Source: Nostoc sp. C052
Lineage (GTDB): Bacteria > Cyanobacteriota > Cyanobacteriia > Cyanobacteriales > Nostocaceae
Assembly (NCBI RefSeq): GCF_013393905.1
Contig: NZ_CP040272.1
Coordinates: forward strand, 3,592,001-3,656,000
Reading direction: 5' to 3'
DNA length: 64,000 bases
Of the stretch, positions 60,390 through 64,000 are shown in pieces. Numbering within the stretch: the stretch's first letter is position 1; every line of letters starts with the position of its first letter. The notes under the pieces were generated by a model. That model searched no databases. It saw only the letters and a program-made list of their open reading frames with translations, and was not told where the DNA came from. The translations under genes were made by a program, and so were the position numbers.

Positions 60390-61592
60390 ATGAAACTTTG
60401 TATTGTTACTCATAAAATCAAAAAAGGTGATGGTCAGGGACGGGTAAACTATGAGGTTGCTAATGAAGCAATTCGTCGTGGTCATCACTTGACATTATTA
60501 GCTAGTGAAGTCGCACCAGAACTGGAAAATAATAACCAAGTTAATTGGATTAAAATTCCAGTTAAAGGCTATCCTACAGAATTTATACGTAATTTCATCT
60601 TTGCCCAAAAAAGTGCAGATTGGTTACGTCAACATCGCTCTGATATTGATTTAGTTAAAGTCAATGGAGCAATTAGCATGGCTGCGGCTGATGTGAATGC
60701 TGTACATTTTGTCCACAGTTCATGGTTGCGATCGCCTGTTCATATTTCCCGCGATCGCCGCGATTTATATGGTTTTTACCAATGGCTGTTTACGGCTTTT
60801 AATGCCCGTTGGGAAAAACAGGCTTTCCAAAAAGCGCAGGTTGTGGTGGCTGTATCGGAAAAGGTAGCCCAAGAATTAGTCAACATTGGCGTACCGCGTT
60901 CTCGGATTCGGGTAATTGTCAATGGCGTTGATTTAGAAGAGTTTACCCCTGGTGAAAGCAATCGCCAAAAATTAGGTTTACCGGAGAATGTCACCTTAGC
61001 CCTGTTCGCCGGAGATATTCGCACACCTAGAAAGAATTTAGATACAGTCCTAAACGCCTTGGTGCAAGTTCCCGATTTACATCTGGCGGTGGTAGGTCAT
61101 ATCGAAGGTAGTCCCTTCCCACAACTAGCGGCTTCTTTGGGGTTAAGCGATCGCGTGCATTTTGTCGGATTTCGTCGTGATATCCCCGAAATTATGCGGT
61201 CAGTAAATTTATTTATTTTTCCTTCCCGATATGAAGCTTGTAGCCTCGTATTGTTAGAAGCACTTTCTTCAGGGCTACCAGTAATTACTGCCACAGCTAC
61301 CGGGGGTGCAGAGTTGGTGACGCCAGAATGTGGCATTGTCTTAACCGACTCAAATGATATCGATGCTTTAGCTGTGGCGATGATGTCCTTGGTAAGCGAT
61401 TCTGCCCTGATGCAACAGATGAGTCAAGCTGCTCGTTCTGTGGCAGAACAACATAGCTGGACTACTATGGCTCAAACTTATGTGGATCTATTCGAGGAGT
61501 TAAGCAAGAATGCGGAACACCGTTCTGATACCAACTTATCGCCGTCCACAAGACTTATCACGCTGCCTTTTGGCGCTACAGGAGCAAACTAA
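60390..61592 (+). CDS. Family 4 glycosyltransferase, 3' end overlapping the next gene by 83 bp
   Basis: 400 residues. GT-B landmarks are KKGDGQGRVNYEVANEAIR, HFVHSSWLRSPVHISRDRR, IRVIVNGVDLEEFTPGE, LFAGDIRTPRKNLDTVLNAL and FPSRYEACSLVLLEALSSG. The family fold ends near VDLFEELSKN; the last 30 residues (from AEHRSDTNL) are translated from DNA that also encodes the start of the next gene in another frame. The tail therefore looks like read-through after loss of the original stop. Confidence 0.9.
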   Translation: MKLCIVTHKIKKGDGQGRVNYEVANEAIRRGHHLTLLASEVAPELENNNQVNWIKIPVKGYPTEFIRNFIFAQKSADWLRQHRSDIDLVKVNGAISMAAADVNAVHFVHSSWLRSPVHISRDRRDLYGFYQWLFTAFNARWEKQAFQKAQVVVAVSEKVAQELVNIGVPRSRIRVIVNGVDLEEFTPGESNRQKLGLPENVTLALFAGDIRTPRKNLDTVLNALVQVPDLHLAVVGHIEGSPFPQLAASLGLSDRVHFVGFRRDIPEIMRSVNLFIFPSRYEACSLVLLEALSSGLPVITATATGGAELVTPECGIVLTDSNDIDALAVAMMSLVSDSALMQQMSQAARSVAEQHSWTTMAQTYVDLFEELSKNAEHRSDTNLSPSTRLITLPFGATGAN

Positions 61593-62445
61593 ACCAGTCG
61601 ATCAGGTGATAGTGGTTGTCCGCGATACGGATGCAGAAACTTGGCAATTTCTGGCGCAATACACAACGCACAATCTGCCATTGCATACCGTAAAAGTGAC
61701 ACAACCAGGGGTAGTAGCAGCCCTCAACGCCGGACTAGCAGCAGTGGAGGGCGATATTGTTTCCATTACTGATGATGATGCCGCACCTCACCCCGATTGG
61801 TTAGAGCGCATCGCTGCTTATTTTACCTGTGATAGTCGTCTCGGCGGTCTAGGAGGCCGTGATTGGGTACACCACGGCAGCAAACTAGAAGACGAATCCC
61901 GCCCAGTAGTGGGACAGTTGCAGTGGTTTGGGCGAGTCATTGGCAACCATCATTTGGGAGTGGGAGAACCCCGCGAAGTCGATATTCTCAAGGGCGTAAA
62001 CATGAGTTTTCGTACCCAAGCAATCGGGCGATTGCGTTTTGACGAGCGAATGCGCGGTACTGGAGCGCAGGTACACTTTGAAATGGCATTCACTCTGACA
62101 TTAAAGCGGGCTGGTTGGAAGATAATTTACGATCCAAACGTTGCTGTAGATCACTATCCAGCACAACGTTTTGACGAAGATCAGCGAAATAACTTTAATG
62201 AAATTGCCTTTATTAATTTAGTCCATAATGAAACCTTAGCTTTATTAGAGCATTTGCCATTTATCCGCCGGATTGTATTTTTATTCTGGGCAGTATTCGT
62301 GGGTACGTGCGATAGTTTGGGCTTAGTACAATGGCTGAGATTTTTACCTAGCCAAGGGCAGTTGGCAGGGAAAAAATTGCTTGCATCTTGGCGGGGACGT
62401 TGGCAAGGATATCAAGAATTCAAAATTCAAAATGACGCTCGCTGA
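61510..62445 (+). CDS. Family 2 glycosyltransferase
   Basis: 311 residues. MRNTVLIPTYRRPQDLSRCL at the N-terminus and ITDDDAAPHPDWLERIAAYF as the DxD-containing motif define a GT-A enzyme; a later GGLGGRDWVHHGS and a His-Tyr motif (AVDHYPAQRF) follow. A hydrophobic stretch near 258-275 may anchor it to the membrane. The start overlaps the previous gene by 83 bp. The last residues (KIQNDAR) and the stop derive from AATTCAAA and GC-rich repeat sequence. Confidence 0.9.
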   Translation: MRNTVLIPTYRRPQDLSRCLLALQEQTKPVDQVIVVVRDTDAETWQFLAQYTTHNLPLHTVKVTQPGVVAALNAGLAAVEGDIVSITDDDAAPHPDWLERIAAYFTCDSRLGGLGGRDWVHHGSKLEDESRPVVGQLQWFGRVIGNHHLGVGEPREVDILKGVNMSFRTQAIGRLRFDERMRGTGAQVHFEMAFTLTLKRAGWKIIYDPNVAVDHYPAQRFDEDQRNNFNEIAFINLVHNETLALLEHLPFIRRIVFLFWAVFVGTCDSLGLVQWLRFLPSQGQLAGKKLLASWRGRWQGYQEFKIQNDAR

Positions 62446-62480
62446 CTCGCTAACGCTGCGCTAACAAAATTCAAAATTAA
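62417..62480. repeat. Repeat block at the 3' end of the transferase gene
   Basis: A GC-rich block (CTCGCTGACTCGCTAACGCT) is enclosed by AATTCAAAATTCAAAA on the left and AAAATTCAAAATTAA on the right. The gene's stop codon TGA (62443-62445) falls inside the block, so the repeat supplies the end of the protein. Confidence 0.5.
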
Positions 62481-62537
62481 GGAAATTTGAATTTATTGGA
62501 AGCTGCCAAACTTATTTATATGTACATCTAAAATTGA

Positions 62538-63977
62538 ATGAATTCTAGACAGATACTTTTCAATAGTTTTTCACAAGAAAGCTATTCTCCCGAAGAGCGA
62601 TCGCTACAAGGGTGGATGGCGATCGCAGGCTTTATACTACTAACTGTAGTTTGCTATTTTGCTGGTGCTACTGCCGCATTGCGCCTAATTTACCCGGTGA
62701 CAGCTTTAGCAGTAGGCATATTTTTATACTTGCGCCATCCCATTCTCTATATCAGCTTTACCTGGTGGATTTGGTTTCTCACACCTTTAGCTACCCGCTT
62801 AGTTGACTATCGAGTGGGTTGGGACCCTACCCGTCAAATGCTCATAGCACCCTACTTAGTGGTGTTTGTCACTATAGCAACATTCTTCCGACACTTTCCC
62901 CGCGCTTCTCGTGAAGGGGCTTTGCCGTTTGTTTTGGCTTTTATCGGAGTGTTTTATGGCTTTCTCATCGGTCTGGTTTATAACCCACCTATCCCTGTAG
63001 CACGCGGATTGATGGATTGGCTCAGTCCGATTATCTTCGCTTTTCACTTATTCATTAACTGGCGAGATTATCCTAGTTATCGGCAGAATATTCAGCGAAC
63101 ATTCCTTTGGTGTGTGTTGATTTTAGGAACTTATGGCGTATATCAATTTGTGGTAGCTCCTGAGTGGGATAGGTACTGGCTAATACAATCAAAACTATTC
63201 ATGAGTTCTGGAAATCCTGTACCTTTTGGGATGCGCGTCTGGAGTACATTGCACTCAGTCGGCCCCTTTGGTTCCGTTATGCAGGCTGGGTTACTGTTAT
63301 TATTTACCAGTTCAGGAAACTTAATTTTTCCAGCTTCAGCTGTTGGTTACTTGTCCTTTCTATTAACACAAGCACGGACTAATTGGGGAGGCTGGTTATT
63401 TGGAATAATTATGATTATGGGTTCAGTTAAAGCCAAAATTCAAATGCGCTTAATTACCATAATTGTGGTCATGGCAATTTGTGTTGTCCCGTTGACAACT
63501 ATCGAGCCAATTGCTGGAGTTGTCGCAACCCGTTTGGAAACTTTTTCTAATCTTCAAGAAGATGGCAGCTTTAAAGATAGATCGGGAAGTTACGACAAAA
63601 ACCTTGGTTTAGCCCTTTCTAATGGTCTAGGTAACGGCTTAGGAAATATTTGGAAAGTCAACGAAAAAACCGGTCAAATTGAAGTGGTGGTAATTGATAG
63701 TGGCATTTTAGATATGTTTTTCACCCTTGGCTGGTTTGGAGCCATCTTTTATATGGGTGGATTAATTTTGTTAATTGTTAGTGTTAGCAGTTATGGTGAA
63801 GGTCGTTTTGATAGCTTTATCAGTGCTGCTCGTGCCATTGGTATCAGTTCCGCTTCACAGCTAGTTATCGGTAGCGGTATGTTGAGCGTCGCCGGGATGA
63901 TTCTTTGGGGATTTTTAGCTATGGCGATGGCAGGACATAAGTACTATAGCAATTCCAAAGATCCTCGACTTCTCTAA
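62538..63977 (+). CDS. Wzy/O-antigen-ligase-like polysaccharide polymerase
   Basis: 479 residues with about eleven hydrophobic segments from residue 28 on, and a large loop near 330-375 (GSYDKNLGLALSNGLGNGLG) of the kind that precedes the last spans in Wzy/WaaL proteins. Polar residues typical of the active loop (Arg, Asp, Ser) are present. It is the polymerase expected for a Wzy-type pathway together with the Wzc-like protein. The C-terminal codons DPRLL and the stop lie inside a palindromic repeat unit. Confidence 0.82.
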   Translation: MNSRQILFNSFSQESYSPEERSLQGWMAIAGFILLTVVCYFAGATAALRLIYPVTALAVGIFLYLRHPILYISFTWWIWFLTPLATRLVDYRVGWDPTRQMLIAPYLVVFVTIATFFRHFPRASREGALPFVLAFIGVFYGFLIGLVYNPPIPVARGLMDWLSPIIFAFHLFINWRDYPSYRQNIQRTFLWCVLILGTYGVYQFVVAPEWDRYWLIQSKLFMSSGNPVPFGMRVWSTLHSVGPFGSVMQAGLLLLFTSSGNLIFPASAVGYLSFLLTQARTNWGGWLFGIIMIMGSVKAKIQMRLITIIVVMAICVVPLTTIEPIAGVVATRLETFSNLQEDGSFKDRSGSYDKNLGLALSNGLGNGLGNIWKVNEKTGQIEVVVIDSGILDMFFTLGWFGAIFYMGGLILLIVSVSSYGEGRFDSFISAARAIGISSASQLVIGSGMLSVAGMILWGFLAMAMAGHKYYSNSKDPRLL

Positions 63978-63990
63978 GAAGCCGAGAATC
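63960..63990. repeat. Palindromic unit GATCCTCGACTTCTC, copy 3
   Basis: GATCCTCGACTTCT pairs imperfectly with AGAAGCCGAGAATC around TCTA-type centre sequence. It is a diverged member of the family at 17491 and 54437, and the stop codon of the polymerase gene (63975-63977) lies within it. Confidence 0.5.
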
Positions 63991-64000
63991 TGATAAATCT

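Noticed and set aside
1..64000. tRNA, rRNA and plasmid or phage structural genes
   Set aside because: Looked for by eye on both strands; no convincing cloverleaf, rRNA segment, capsid, terminase or replication gene was found.

Overview
The window is chromosomal DNA from a filamentous, heterocyst-forming cyanobacterium of the Nostoc/Anabaena type. This rests on many GCGATCGC (HIP1) octamers, heptanucleotide tandem repeats, several families of fold-back repeats, orange-carotenoid-protein domain homologues, and above all a long heterocyst envelope polysaccharide (HEP) island with hepC- and hepA-like genes. No rRNA, tRNA or CRISPR array was recognised.

Layout. 1-4.9 kb: 3' end of an M48 peptidase, a candidate small RNA, an RRM RNA-binding protein, sufE, an alpha/beta hydrolase and a MacB-type ABC ATPase. 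4.9-8.5 kb: a photoprotection locus with a helical carotenoid protein (HCP, OCP N-domain homologue) and a CTDH (OCP C-domain homologue), separated by a small acidic protein and a QueG-HAD fusion. 9-12 kb: an RsbW-like kinase with a REC-GAF-SpoIIE phosphatase, plus a NarL-type regulator. 12.3-22.2 kb: mostly core genes (WecG/TagA transferase, FtsE, DUF4330, M48 peptidase, PPP phosphatase, DUF2470, Tab2, YciI) and a truncated cytosine methyltransferase.

22.3-27.4 kb: a tightly coupled three-gene operon that looks like a split STAND system. It has a NACHT NTPase with an N-terminal helical domain, a separate WD40 protein carrying the linker normally fused to such NTPases, and a second NACHT NTPase with no N-terminal domain. 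A 9-bp inverted repeat brackets its likely promoter. 27.7-33.7 kb: pheT, a decayed patch (DUF6888/DUF6887 remnants and a tyrosine-recombinase relic), a Uma2 gene and a PATAN/CheY regulator pair. 34.4-38.2 kb: a VWA - PP2C - protein kinase operon with the TerY-P triad layout.

38.6-64 kb: the HEP island, all on the plus strand. It encodes nucleotide-sugar synthesis (CDP-glucose synthase, SDR, C-methyltransferase, RmlC-like epimerase), L-2-hydroxyglutarate oxidase, a 2OG-oxygenase-like protein, seven glycosyltransferases, a Wzc-like co-polymerase, a HepC-like sugar transferase, the HepA ABC exporter and a Wzy-like polymerase. Together these would make, export and polymerise an envelope polysaccharide.

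Theme: repeats and small fold-back elements sit against the 3' ends of several genes, and at least three of them contribute to the stop codon. Identifications come from motif recognition by eye; no database search was run.
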